A DNA stretch of 64,000 nt from Paraburkholderia flava. GTDB lineage: Bacteria > Pseudomonadota > Gammaproteobacteria > Burkholderiales > Burkholderiaceae. Below are positions 16,664-25,840 of this stretch, piece after piece. A program made the position numbers and the translations under genes. The notes under the pieces were generated by a model, which did not search any database, was not told the DNA's origin, and was given only the letters and a program-made list of their open reading frames with translations. Positions within the stretch are counted from its first letter, which is position 1. Each line of letters starts with the position of its first letter. The DNA lies in NCBI RefSeq assembly GCF_004359985.1, contig NZ_SMRO01000001.1, forward strand, positions 930,001 to 994,000. Reading direction: 5' to 3'.

Positions 16664-17860
16664 ATGCCCGCTCCGCTCACTCCCGCTGCCGTGAACGCGT
16701 TGCGCGCCCGCACGCCGGGCACGCACAGCACCGTTCATTTCAACCATGCAGGCGCGTCGCTGCCGTCGTCCGCGACGATCGACGCGATTCACGCGCATCT
16801 CCTGCGCGAAGCGGCGTCGGGACAGATGGAGGCCGGCGTCGCTGCACGCGAACAGACCGGAGAGGCCCGCACGCTTGCCGCCCGGCTGCTCAACGCGCAA
16901 CCCAGCGAGATCGCATTGACCACCGGCAATTCGTCGGGATGGGGCGCGGCCTTCGCGGCACTCGGCCCCTGGCGACCGGGTGACCGCATCCTGGTCGCGC
17001 GCCATGAATGGGGCGGCAATCTCGCGACGATGCGACTGACCGCACAACGCGCGGGCGCATCGATCGAAACCATTCCGTCGGACGACACCGGCGCGGTCGA
17101 TCCGCGCGCGCTCGAAACGCTGCTCGACGAACGCGTCCGCCTGATCGCATTGACATGGATGCCGGCTAACGGCGGCCTCATCAATCCCGCCGCAGCGATC
17201 GGGCAGATCGCGCGACGTCATAACATCCCCTACTTCATCGATGCCGCGCAGGCGATCGGCCAGTTGCCCATCGACGTGGTCAAGACAGGCTGCGATGTGC
17301 TGGCCGGTGTCGGCCGCAAGGCGCTGCGCGGACCGCGCGGCACAGGGTTGCTCTATGTGCGCGACGCGTTCCTGCAGCAGTTGACGCCTGCGTTCTGCGA
17401 CACATGGTCCGCGCCGCTCGGTATCGACGGCGAGCCTGTGTTGCGTAACGACGCATCACGCCTCGAATCGTCGGAGGCATCGATGGCATTGCGCTGCGGT
17501 CTTGCGAATGCATTGCACGAAGCGCTCGACGTCGGCATCGACACGATCCGCGCGCAGATCGATCACGTCGCGCAAACGCTGCGCGTGCAGCTCGCGGCGA
17601 TTCCGAACGTCACGGTACTGGATCAGGGACTGGAGCGATCCGGACTTGTATCGTTCGACGTCGCGGGACACGATCCGGCGTCGGTACAACAAAGCCTCGC
17701 TGCGCAGGGTGTGTCGATCAGCAGCAACGGCATCGGCTACACGCCGCTCGACATGAACGCGCGAGGACTCGTCAAGGTCGCGCGCGCATCGGTGAGCTAC
17801 CTCACTACTGACGCTGAAATCGATGTGTTGATCGACAGATTGCGGGCGCTTGCTGCGTAG
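16664..17860 (+). CDS. Class V aminotransferase / cysteine desulfurase-like PLP enzyme
   Basis: A 398-residue fold-type I PLP enzyme. The cofactor-binding Asp/Gln region is IPYFIDAAQAIGQLPI and the Schiff-base lysine lies in GVGRKALRGPRGTGLLYV. The early FNHAGASLPS segment and the overall length match isopenicillin-N-epimerase/cysteine-desulfurase-like members. AGGA stands 6 nt before the ATG. With the adjacent RidA and LysR genes it forms a small amino-acid processing unit; the substrate is unknown. Confidence 0.86.
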   Translation: MPAPLTPAAVNALRARTPGTHSTVHFNHAGASLPSSATIDAIHAHLLREAASGQMEAGVAAREQTGEARTLAARLLNAQPSEIALTTGNSSGWGAAFAALGPWRPGDRILVARHEWGGNLATMRLTAQRAGASIETIPSDDTGAVDPRALETLLDERVRLIALTWMPANGGLINPAAAIGQIARRHNIPYFIDAAQAIGQLPIDVVKTGCDVLAGVGRKALRGPRGTGLLYVRDAFLQQLTPAFCDTWSAPLGIDGEPVLRNDASRLESSEASMALRCGLANALHEALDVGIDTIRAQIDHVAQTLRVQLAAIPNVTVLDQGLERSGLVSFDVAGHDPASVQQSLAAQGVSISSNGIGYTPLDMNARGLVKVARASVSYLTTDAEIDVLIDRLRALAA

Positions 17861-17885
17861 CATGGCGGTCTGCCCCAATGACGCA

Positions 17886-17922
17886 CGGCACCTGAGGTCA
17901 ACGCAAACCGCCTCAGGTGCCG
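17886..17922. terminator. Hairpin between convergent genes
   Basis: A perfect 12-bp stem (CGGCACCTGAGG / CCTCAGGTGCCG) with a 13-nt loop sits between the aminotransferase and beta-glucosidase stop codons. There is no strong T-tract, but the position fits a bidirectional terminator. Confidence 0.6.
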
Positions 17923-17941
17923 CACATAACCACTTCGACGC

Positions 17942-20227
17942 CTAGCTCTTCGACAACCGTATATCGCGCGACGACGCACCGACATACACCGAGCTACCGC
18001 GCACATACTTCCACCGGTTGTGCGTGACGTCCCAGATGCTCTGATCGTCCGGCGATACAACCACGCTGACGGTACGCGACTCGCCCGGCTGCAGCGTCAA
18101 CCGGCTCCACCCCGCGAGACGCTTCGGTGGTTCGTTCGGGTCCTTGATGCCGAGGTACACCTGCGGCACGTCGGTACCCGCCACCTGCCCGTCGTTCTTC
18201 ACCGTGAAGGTGACGATCAGGTCATGCCACGGCGTATTGCGCACCGACAGACGCGAATACGTGAAGTGCGTGTACGACAGACCGTAGCCGAATTCGAACA
18301 GCGGCTTGATGTTCTGGCTGTCGTACCAGCGATAACCCATCTCCAACTTTTCGCCGTACACCGGACTCGTCACGAAGGTGCCGTTTTGCCCCCACGTCGG
18401 CGTGTCCTGGTCGCGGACCGGGAACGTCACCGGCAACCGGCCCGATGGATTGACCTTGCCGAACAGCACGTTCGCGATCGCCGGTGCGCCGGCCTGCCCC
18501 GGGTACCACGCATCGACGACAGCGGACACATTGTCGAGCCACGGCATCAGCACCGGGTTACCGTTCTCGACGACGACGATCGTGTGCGGGTTGACTGCGG
18601 CCACCGCGTTCACCAGGTCGTTCTGGTTCGACGGATTCGCGAGATTCAGGCTGACGAGATCGGCAAAATCCTCGCCGGCTGGCTGCGCGACGACGACGAT
18701 CGCGACGTCCGACTTGCTCGCGAGTGCGACCGCCGCGTCGATCTGCTGCTGCGTGTACGCGACGAACGGATTGTTCTGGTCGCTGTTCCCCGCGAACGTC
18801 ACCTGCGCGGCCGGCGCAAGTTGCTGGATCGCTTGCACGATCGTCGTGTTCGCTTTCAGCCACGGGTTGCTCCACCAGTGGCAGCCGGGGCCCGACGGGA
18901 ACGTCAACCCGCCGCAGCCGGCAAACGAGCCGTTCACCGGGTCGCGCGTATTGCCGGACCCGCCGCCCGCGAGCAGCCCCGCATCCGCATGCCCGCCGAT
19001 CACCGCGACGCTCTTCAGATTCGCGGCGACGAGCGGCAGCTGGTTCTGGCTGTTTTTCAGCAGCACGATGCTGCGTTCCTCGGCGTGCTGCGCAAACGCG
19101 TTCGCCTCGTCGAAATTCACGGTGCTGGGTTTCGCAGGATCGTCCATCACGCCGATACGGATCATCGTGTAGAGCTTGCGGCGCACCATGTCGTCGAGAC
19201 GCGCCTGCGTGATCGTGTGGCTTTGCAGCGCCTGCGTGACGAGTGTCGGCGTCAGGAAGACGGTCGGGCCGACGTCCTCTTCCTCGTCGAGACCCGCATT
19301 GATCGAGTTCGCGGTGCTATGCGCCGCGCCCCAGTCGGATTGCACCTGCCCCTTGAAATGCCAGTCGTTCTTCAACACGTCGTTGAGCAGATGCTGGTTC
19401 TCGCACGCGTAGAAACCGTTCAGCTTGTTGTAGCTGCACATCACGCTGCCGGGATCGGCCTCTTTCACCGCGATCTCGAACGGCCGCAGATAGAGTTCGC
19501 GCAGCGTGCGTTCGTCGATCTGCGTGTTGCCGCCGCTGCGGCCGGTTTCCTGCTCGTTACCGTCGAAATGCTTGATCGTCGCGATGACCTTGCGGCTCTG
19601 CGTGCCGTTGGTGCGCTCGGCGAGCATTTCGCCTGCGAGCAGCGGATCTTCGCCGAGATACTCGAACAGACGTCCGCCGCGTGGTTCGCGCGCGAGATTC
19701 GTGCCGCCGCCAAGGCCCATCGAAAAGCCCTGCGCGCGGATCTGCGTCGCAATCTGCGCGCCATAGTCGTACGAGAGTTTTCTGTCCCAGCTCGCGGCGA
19801 TCGCGATCGTTGCAGGGAACGTCGTGCTGGGTTGCGACGTGCTGCCGCCGCCCGTCGACGAGTCGACCATGTTCAGATCGGGAATGCCGAGGCGCGGCAC
19901 GCCCTGGATATACCCGGCCCCGCCGAGCGGCACGTCGCTCATCTGATACTGCGAGTGAATCATCTGCAGCTTCTCGCTCTGCGTGAGCATTGCGAGCAAC
20001 GCGCTGGCACGCAGGTTCGCGAACAGCGACGACACCGCTGTCTTCACGGACTTGCCGTTGAAATCCTCAGCGCCCGATGCTGACGAAGCCGCTGCTGCAA
20101 CCGCCGCAGCTTGCGCATTCGCCGAAAACTGCGCGGACGACCCGCTTCCTCCCGAGTCGCCGCCACAGCCGGCAACCATGCCCGAAACGATTAGCATCCC
20201 TATGCATAATGGATAGCGCGATGTCAT
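17942..20227 (-). CDS. Glycoside hydrolase family 3 lipoprotein (beta-glucosidase-like)
   Basis: A 761-residue exported enzyme. The lipobox VAGC with Cys at about 21 predicts membrane anchoring. The GH3 N-terminal barrel includes the nucleophile D298 (VQSDWGAAHS) and the KHFDGNEQE motif. The second alpha/beta domain follows, and a C-terminal Fn3-like domain (GYGLSYTHFTYSRL onwards) ends the protein. Members release glucose, xylose or arabinose from beta-linked oligosaccharides. GAGGA lies 6 nt before the ATG. It is divergent from the alpha-galactosidase gene across a 680-bp region holding a LacI-type operator, suggesting joint induction by plant oligosaccharides. Confidence 0.92.
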   Translation of the reverse strand: MTSRYPLCIGMLIVSGMVAGCGGDSGGSGSSAQFSANAQAAAVAAAASSASGAEDFNGKSVKTAVSSLFANLRASALLAMLTQSEKLQMIHSQYQMSDVPLGGAGYIQGVPRLGIPDLNMVDSSTGGGSTSQPSTTFPATIAIAASWDRKLSYDYGAQIATQIRAQGFSMGLGGGTNLAREPRGGRLFEYLGEDPLLAGEMLAERTNGTQSRKVIATIKHFDGNEQETGRSGGNTQIDERTLRELYLRPFEIAVKEADPGSVMCSYNKLNGFYACENQHLLNDVLKNDWHFKGQVQSDWGAAHSTANSINAGLDEEEDVGPTVFLTPTLVTQALQSHTITQARLDDMVRRKLYTMIRIGVMDDPAKPSTVNFDEANAFAQHAEERSIVLLKNSQNQLPLVAANLKSVAVIGGHADAGLLAGGGSGNTRDPVNGSFAGCGGLTFPSGPGCHWWSNPWLKANTTIVQAIQQLAPAAQVTFAGNSDQNNPFVAYTQQQIDAAVALASKSDVAIVVVAQPAGEDFADLVSLNLANPSNQNDLVNAVAAVNPHTIVVVENGNPVLMPWLDNVSAVVDAWYPGQAGAPAIANVLFGKVNPSGRLPVTFPVRDQDTPTWGQNGTFVTSPVYGEKLEMGYRWYDSQNIKPLFEFGYGLSYTHFTYSRLSVRNTPWHDLIVTFTVKNDGQVAGTDVPQVYLGIKDPNEPPKRLAGWSRLTLQPGESRTVSVVVSPDDQSIWDVTHNRWKYVRGSSVYVGASSRDIRLSKS

Positions 20228-20486
20228 GTCATTCCTCGGTTGTTCATGCCTGGTTCACTGCGTGAGCCCTTGCTGCGGGCGAAAGTCCGGATACCTGAAT
20301 CCCTGGATTGCGATTATCGACGCGCAGGTCTATTCCAATACGACGACTTCAATCGACAAAGTCAAATTCGCAAATAATGAAAATAGAAATAGCTGGTAAG
20401 TGAGCAGTCTACTTTCACTTTCATCTCGATTTAGCACCCCTTTCGTATCACACCCATCCATACAAGAATTGCTGCATCGCACGAAA

Positions 20487-20500
20487 TGGAAGCGCTTCCA
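20487..20500. promoter_or_regulatory. LacI/GalR-type operator in the GH3-GH27 intergenic region
   Basis: TGGAAGCGCTTCCA is a perfect 14-bp palindrome with the central CG step and matches the LacI-family pattern TGNAANCGNTTNCA. The whole 680-bp gap (20228-20907) is AT-rich, contains no convincing gene, and has one further inverted repeat (CTCAAC/GTTGAG, 20639-20654). No LacI-family gene is in the window. Confidence 0.65.
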
Positions 20501-20907
20501 CTTAATCGCCTTCAACTTACTCACTGCATCCCACTATATCAATCAGGGTTTGTATGGACGTGCGCCCGAGAGCGAGACAGCATGCGGGTTTTAGAGATAC
20601 CCACCGTTTACCCGTCAGCACCTCAATTCTCAATAAAACTCAACTCACGTTGAGCCTCAAATGAATATCAAAATCCTTACACCTCAATATCGGAATTCGC
20701 GCCATTGCGACATTTGAATGACATTGAATCGATACGCATCCCAACCATTGCAATTCATCGATTTAACGTTTATTTCATTTCCGGTAAACATTCCCATCTG
20801 CTGGGATCGCTAAAAAAATCTGGAATCCCGTCGTCGTGCTGAATATAGTCACCTCCGAAACTCGTCTTGCTTTTCTGCAGAGCCAGAAGTTCAACGAGGA
20901 GACAGAC

Positions 20908-23088
20908 ATGAACCTGCTCATGTACAAACGCTGTGCGGTCGCGCTGATAACCGGCCTGGCCGTGAGTGTGTCGTTGGGTTTATCGGGTTGCGGCGGCGAT
21001 GCGCCCGGCAGCAGCGGCGTGGCTTCGCTCAAGAGCGAAGCGAATGCTGCAGCATCGGCTGCGAACGACCAACAAGCCGACGCGAAACAGAATCGCCGCG
21101 CCTACCGGCAGATCGCCGTAGTGCCGCCACCGATGGGCTGGTCGTCATGGAACAGCCTCGCGGAGAACGTGAACTACAACACGATCAAGGCGGTGGCCGA
21201 CGGCATGGTCGCGCTGAACGCGAAGATCAAGTCCGGCGCGAAGTATCAGTACGTGAATACCGATGAAGGCTGGTGGACTTCCGGCACACGCGATGCCGAC
21301 GGCAACTTCATCATCGACAACACGCAATGGCCCGGCGGCATGGCGGCCATCGCGCAATACATCCACAGCAAGGGCCTGAAAGCGGGCATCTACATCGACG
21401 CAGGCCCGCAAGGCTGCGGTACGCGAACCAACGGCACGCACTTCGTCGGCAGCGACTTCGCGCACTACGATCACGACTTCCTGCAGTTCGCGCAATGGGG
21501 CTTCGACTTCGTGAAGGTCGACTTCTGCGGCGGCCGTGTAGCCGGCTACGATCCGCAGCAGGCCTACATGGCCATTGCCGATGCGATCGACAAGGCCTAC
21601 GTGCAGACCGGCCAGCGCATCACGTTCAGCATCTGCGACTGGGGCACCATCGGCAGCAACCCCGCATATCCCGACTACAACGAAGGACCGTGGGACTGGG
21701 GTGCAGGCGTCGGCCGGATGTGGAGAACGACGGGCGACATCTACGGGCCGAATAGCGGCGCGCCGAACTTCGGCAGCGTGGTCGGCAACTTCCTCGGCAA
21801 CTACCATCCCGAAGGACAGCACACCGGCTACTACAACGACCCCGACATGATGGTCGCCGGCATGGGCATGACTGCGGTTCACGACCAGGCGCACATGAGT
21901 CTGTGGACAATCGCCGGTGCACCGCTGATCCTCGGCGACGATCTGTCGAAACCGATCGCCGACGACACGACGAAACTGATGACGAACCCCGAAGTCATCG
22001 CCATCAACCAGGACCCGCTCGGCACACAAGGTCTGATGGTCGCGCAGTCCGGCGCGCAGCAGGTGTGGGCGAAGCTGCTTGCAGGAAGCGGCCAGCGCGC
22101 GGTCGCGCTGTTCAACAATGGCGCAACCGACGCACCGATGACCGTCACCTGGCAGCAGCTCGGCCTCGCGCCGAACACGCGTGCGTCGGTGCGCGACGTG
22201 TGGGCCGGCAAGAACCTCGGTTCGTTCGCGACGTCCTATACGTCGCCGACGGTCCCGGCGGGTGGCGTGGTGCTGCTGACGGTGAGCGGAACCGACGTCG
22301 CGTCGAAGACCTATCAACCCACATCGCTCGGCGGCGGCGCATCGTACACGCGCTGCCCGGAATGCGTGGGCGGCAGCAAGATCGTTCGAGGCCTCGGCAC
22401 GGTGACGTTCGGCAACGTGACGTCGACGACGGCCGGCGGCTTCGTCGAGATCGCGTACGCAAACCGCACACGCGACACGCTGACCGCGCAACTCGTGACG
22501 AACGGCGGCGAACCGACCACCGTCGCGTTCCCGCCGACCGGCCGCGACCGCAGCATCGCAACCGTCACGGTGTACGTCGCGCTGCAGGCGGGCCAGAACT
22601 CGCTGACGCTGTCGAGTGCGGACAGCACCGCGCCGACGCCGGAAATCGCGTCGCTCGCCGTGGTCTCCGGGCCGCTGCGTCTGCCGCCGTTCAAAGCCGC
22701 GTATGAAGCCGAAGCATCGACCAGCGTGCTCGCGGGCGGCGCACGGATCTCGTCGTGCAGCGCGTGTTCGGGTGGTCAGGACGTGGGCTACGTCGGCAAC
22801 GGCGGCACGCTGACGATCAACGGCATTACGGTCGCCGCCGACGGCACCTACACCGTGCAGGTCGGCTACGCGAACGGCGATTCGGCGCCGCGTTCCGCGG
22901 ACATCAGCTTCAACGGATCGACGCCCGTGACCGTCGCGTTCCCGCCGACCGGCGGATGGAACACGATCTCGACGCTCGCGGTCACCGGCACGTTCAAGGC
23001 GGGCAGCACGAATGCGCTGATCTTCTCGAACCCGTCAGGCTGGGCACCTGACATCGACGGTGTCAGCGCACCTACGGCATCTCATTAA
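20908..23088 (+). CDS. GH27 alpha-galactosidase lipoprotein with duplicated CBM35-like modules
   Basis: A 726-residue exported enzyme with lipobox LSGC near residue 27. The GH27 barrel starts PPPMGWSSWNSL; the catalytic nucleophile is D205 (VKVDFCGG) and the acid/base D313 (NDPDMM). A C-terminal all-beta domain follows. The last 270 residues are two related carbohydrate-binding modules of CBM35/CBM6 type, each with the phrase VTVAFPPTG or TVAFPPTG. Expected substrates are galactomannan or raffinose-type alpha-galactosides. The start at 20908 has GAGGAG 6 nt upstream; an in-frame ATG 24 codons earlier would spoil the signal peptide. Confidence 0.93.
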   Translation: MNLLMYKRCAVALITGLAVSVSLGLSGCGGDAPGSSGVASLKSEANAAASAANDQQADAKQNRRAYRQIAVVPPPMGWSSWNSLAENVNYNTIKAVADGMVALNAKIKSGAKYQYVNTDEGWWTSGTRDADGNFIIDNTQWPGGMAAIAQYIHSKGLKAGIYIDAGPQGCGTRTNGTHFVGSDFAHYDHDFLQFAQWGFDFVKVDFCGGRVAGYDPQQAYMAIADAIDKAYVQTGQRITFSICDWGTIGSNPAYPDYNEGPWDWGAGVGRMWRTTGDIYGPNSGAPNFGSVVGNFLGNYHPEGQHTGYYNDPDMMVAGMGMTAVHDQAHMSLWTIAGAPLILGDDLSKPIADDTTKLMTNPEVIAINQDPLGTQGLMVAQSGAQQVWAKLLAGSGQRAVALFNNGATDAPMTVTWQQLGLAPNTRASVRDVWAGKNLGSFATSYTSPTVPAGGVVLLTVSGTDVASKTYQPTSLGGGASYTRCPECVGGSKIVRGLGTVTFGNVTSTTAGGFVEIAYANRTRDTLTAQLVTNGGEPTTVAFPPTGRDRSIATVTVYVALQAGQNSLTLSSADSTAPTPEIASLAVVSGPLRLPPFKAAYEAEASTSVLAGGARISSCSACSGGQDVGYVGNGGTLTINGITVAADGTYTVQVGYANGDSAPRSADISFNGSTPVTVAFPPTGGWNTISTLAVTGTFKAGSTNALIFSNPSGWAPDIDGVSAPTASH

Positions 23089-23133
23089 CGACATCCCTCG
23101 CGCGGCGGCGCCCTGCCGCCGCGCCACATCAGT

Positions 23134-23166
23134 GCACTCCCCTCGCGCGTCGCACTGCTGCGGTGC
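23134..23166 (+). promoter_or_regulatory. NtrC-like enhancer sites upstream of nirB
   Basis: GCACTGCTGCGGTGC at 23152-23166 has the NtrC half-site spacing GCAC-N7-GTGC. A weaker copy GCAC-N7-GCGC lies 18 bp upstream (23134-23148). They sit about 90-125 bp before the predicted transcription start, a usual enhancer distance. Confidence 0.6.
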
Positions 23167-23231
23167 GTCATGCGCCGCCGCGATCCGCTGCATCACGCTC
23201 CCACACCCGCTCCACGCCCTGAAAACATCGA

Positions 23232-23247
23232 TGGCACACACGTTGCT
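23232..23247 (+). promoter_or_regulatory. Sigma-54 promoter of the nir-nas operon
   Basis: TGGCAC-N5-TTGCT has invariant GG and GC at the -24/-12 spacing of RpoN promoters. Transcription would begin near 23258, leaving a leader of about 150 nt before nirB. This implies expression under nitrogen limitation via NtrC. Confidence 0.75.
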
Positions 23248-23263
23248 TAGAGCCATGTGCTGC

Positions 23264-23279
23264 CCTGCAACGACGCGGG
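23264..23279 (+). promoter_or_regulatory. ANTAR-type hexaloop hairpin 1 in the nirB leader
   Basis: Stem CCTGC / GCGGG (one G-U pair) closing the six-base loop AACGAC. A at loop position 1 and G at position 4 are the residues required by ANTAR antiterminators such as the NasT protein encoded further down this operon. Confidence 0.5.
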
Positions 23280-23387
23280 AGCGCATGAACCTGGCCTGAT
23301 CGCGCAATGCACTGCGGCGGTCGGCTGCTTTAGTCGGGCAATGACGTTCGACGTGCATCGCATCCGTCCTCCCACAAGGCGGCATGC

Positions 23388-23403
23388 GATCCAGCGACGG
23401 ATC
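23388..23403 (+). promoter_or_regulatory. ANTAR-type hexaloop hairpin 2 at the nirB start
   Basis: A perfect 5-bp stem GATCC / GGATC closes the loop AGCGAC, again A1 and G4. It ends 4 nt before the nirB ATG (23408) and includes the only SD-like GGAT. The 109-nt distance from hairpin 1 is longer than in classical ANTAR targets, so a translational role or chance cannot be excluded. Confidence 0.45.
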
Positions 23404-23407
23404 ATCC

Positions 23408-25840
23408 ATGAACTCTCCCCGACTCGTCGTCATCGGCAACGGCATGGCCGGCATCCGCACGCTCGAAGAGCTGCTGGCGATCGCCCCCGGCCACTACGAC
23501 ATCACCGTCTTCGGTGCCGAACCGCATCCGAACTACAACCGCATCCTGCTGTCGCCGGTGCTTGCCGGCGAGCAGAGCTTCGCGGACATCGTCCTCAATC
23601 CGCTCGCGTGGTACGAAGAAAACGGCATCCGGTTGCACGTCGGCAAGACAGTCGAGCGGATCGACCGCGTGCGTCGCATTGTCGTCGCGAGCGACGGCAC
23701 CGAAGCGCCGTACGACCGTCTGCTGATCGCGACCGGCTCGACGCCGTTCATCCTGCCCGTGCCCGGCAACACGCTCAAAGGCGTGATCACATATCGCGAC
23801 ATCCACGACACGCAGTCGATGATCGATGCCGCCACCGTGCAGAAACACGCGGTCGTGATCGGCGGCGGTCTGCTCGGTCTCGAAGCGGCGAACGGTTTGA
23901 AGCTGCGCGGGATGGACGTCACCGTCGTGCACCTCGCGGACACGCTACTCGAACGCCAGCTCGACGCCGCAGCGGGCAAGCTGCTGCAACGCTCGCTAGA
24001 GGAACGCGGCTTGAGCTTCATGCTCGGCACGCAGACTGCGGCGATCGAGGGCAACGAAGCCGGCGCAGTCTCCGGCGTGCTGTTCAAGGACGGCACGCGC
24101 ATTCCCGCCGATCTCGTCGTGATGGCCGCCGGCATCCGCCCGAACACCGCGCTCGCCGAATCGGCGGGCCTGTACTGCAATCGCGGCATCGTCGTCAGCG
24201 ACGCGCTGCAAACCTACGACCCGCGCATCTACGCGGTCGGCGAATGCGTGAGCCATCGCGGCGTCGCGTACGGTCTCGTCGCGCCGCTGTTCGAGCAGGC
24301 CAAGGTCTGCGCGAACCACCTCGCGTTGATGGGCATCGGCAGCTACAAGGGCTCCGTGCTGTCGACCAAACTGAAAGTGACCGGCATCGACCTCTTCTCC
24401 GCCGGCGACTTCAACGGCGGCGACAACACCGAGGAAATCGTGCTGTCCGATCCCGCGGGCGGCGTCTACAAGAAGCTCGTCATCAAGGACGATCAACTGG
24501 TCGGCGCGTGCCTGTACGGCGACACCGCCGACGGCGCGTGGTACTTCAAGCTGCTGCGCGAAGGCCGCAAGCTCGGCGAGCTGCGCGATCACATCATGTT
24601 CGGCGAATCGAGCGTCGGCGATGCGGGCGTGCAAGGCCAGAGCCGCGCCGCCGCGATGGCCGACACCGACGAGGTCTGCGGCTGTAACGGCGTGTGCAAG
24701 GGCACCATCGTCAAGGCGATCACCGAGAAAGGCCTCTTCACGCTCGACGACGTGAAGAAGCACACCAAGGCATCGAGTTCGTGCGGCTCGTGCACGGGCC
24801 TCGTCGAACAGATCCTGATGAGCACGGTCGGCTCCAGTTTCCAGGAGACGCCGACGACCAAAGCGATCTGCGGCTGCACCGATCGCAATCACGGCGAAGT
24901 GCGCAAGGCGATCCGCGAGCACAAGCTGTTCACGCACCGCGCGGTCTACGATTTTCTCGAATGGCACACGCCGAACGGTTGCGCGACCTGCCGTCCGGCG
25001 ATCAACTACTACCTGCTGTCCACATGGCCGCGCGAAGCCGTCGACGATCCGCAAAGCCGCTTCGTCAACGAGCGCGTGCACGCGAATATCCAGAAGGACA
25101 ACACGTTCTCGGTGATTCCGCAGATGAAGGGCGGCGTCACGACCGCAGCGGAACTGCGTCGCATCGCTGACGTCGCGGACAAATACCACGTGCCGATGGT
25201 CAAGGTGACGGGTGGTCAGCGTATCGACCTGCTCGGCGTGAAGAAGGAAGACCTGCCGAACGTGTGGAAGGACCTCGGCATGAAGTCGGGTCACGCGTAC
25301 GGCAAATCGATCCGTACCGTGAAGACCTGCGTGGGTAGCGAGTTCTGCCGCTTCGGCACGCAGAACAGCACGCAGATGGGCATCGATCTGGAGACGATGC
25401 TCGCGAACATGTGGTCGCCGCACAAGGTGAAGCTCGCGGTGTCCGGCTGCCCGCGCAATTGCGCGGAGGCGGGCATCAAGGACGTCGGCGTGATCGCGGT
25501 GGACAGCGGCTGGGAACTGTATGTCGGCGGGAACGGCGGCATCAAGACCGAGGTTGCGCAGTTCCTCGTCAAGGTCAAAACCGCCGAAGAGGTCAAGGAA
25601 TACACCGGCGCATTCCTGCAGCTTTATCGCGAGGAAGCGTATTACCTCGACCGCTCCGTGCATTACATCGCGCGTGTCGGCCTCGAGTACGTGAAGCAGA
25701 AAGTGGTCGCCGATGCGGCGAGCCGCAAGGCGCTGTACGAACGCCTGCTGTACTCGCTCGAAGGGCTGCGCGATCCGTGGGAAGCACGCATCGCCGGTAC
25801 GCAAAAACGCGAATACATTCCGCTGAAGGTCGTCGCATGA
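23408..25840 (+). CDS. nirB: Assimilatory nitrite reductase [NAD(P)H], large subunit
   Basis: An 810-residue cytoplasmic enzyme reducing nitrite to ammonium with NAD(P)H. The N-terminal pyridine-nucleotide oxidoreductase domain starts VVIGNGMAGIRTLEEL. Then comes a BFD-like [2Fe-2S] region (C424-x-C426 onwards, SSCGSC), and the C-terminal sulfite/nitrite reductase part carries siroheme-[4Fe-4S] ligands C641-x5-C647 and C681-x3-C685. The start at 23408 fits family N-termini; an in-frame ATG at 23384 would put the second leader hairpin into the coding region. It is first of nirB-nirD-nasA-nasT-nasS. Confidence 0.95.
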   Translation: MNSPRLVVIGNGMAGIRTLEELLAIAPGHYDITVFGAEPHPNYNRILLSPVLAGEQSFADIVLNPLAWYEENGIRLHVGKTVERIDRVRRIVVASDGTEAPYDRLLIATGSTPFILPVPGNTLKGVITYRDIHDTQSMIDAATVQKHAVVIGGGLLGLEAANGLKLRGMDVTVVHLADTLLERQLDAAAGKLLQRSLEERGLSFMLGTQTAAIEGNEAGAVSGVLFKDGTRIPADLVVMAAGIRPNTALAESAGLYCNRGIVVSDALQTYDPRIYAVGECVSHRGVAYGLVAPLFEQAKVCANHLALMGIGSYKGSVLSTKLKVTGIDLFSAGDFNGGDNTEEIVLSDPAGGVYKKLVIKDDQLVGACLYGDTADGAWYFKLLREGRKLGELRDHIMFGESSVGDAGVQGQSRAAAMADTDEVCGCNGVCKGTIVKAITEKGLFTLDDVKKHTKASSSCGSCTGLVEQILMSTVGSSFQETPTTKAICGCTDRNHGEVRKAIREHKLFTHRAVYDFLEWHTPNGCATCRPAINYYLLSTWPREAVDDPQSRFVNERVHANIQKDNTFSVIPQMKGGVTTAAELRRIADVADKYHVPMVKVTGGQRIDLLGVKKEDLPNVWKDLGMKSGHAYGKSIRTVKTCVGSEFCRFGTQNSTQMGIDLETMLANMWSPHKVKLAVSGCPRNCAEAGIKDVGVIAVDSGWELYVGGNGGIKTEVAQFLVKVKTAEEVKEYTGAFLQLYREEAYYLDRSVHYIARVGLEYVKQKVVADAASRKALYERLLYSLEGLRDPWEARIAGTQKREYIPLKVVA

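Noticed and set aside
18020..20083. A 687-codon plus-strand frame over the GH3 gene
   Set aside because: Shadow of the glycosidase gene, which has lipobox, nucleophile motif and a good ribosome site.
22300..23080. Repeated VAFPPTG segments in the alpha-galactosidase as a DNA repeat
   Set aside because: They are conserved residues of two carbohydrate-binding modules inside one gene, not a mobile or tandem DNA repeat.
23298..23322. A third hairpin (GATCGC-GCA / TGC-GCGGTC) in the nirB leader as an ANTAR target
   Set aside because: Its six-base loop ATGCAC has A at position 1 but C at position 4, so it does not fit the ANTAR loop rule, although it could still be a structural spacer.
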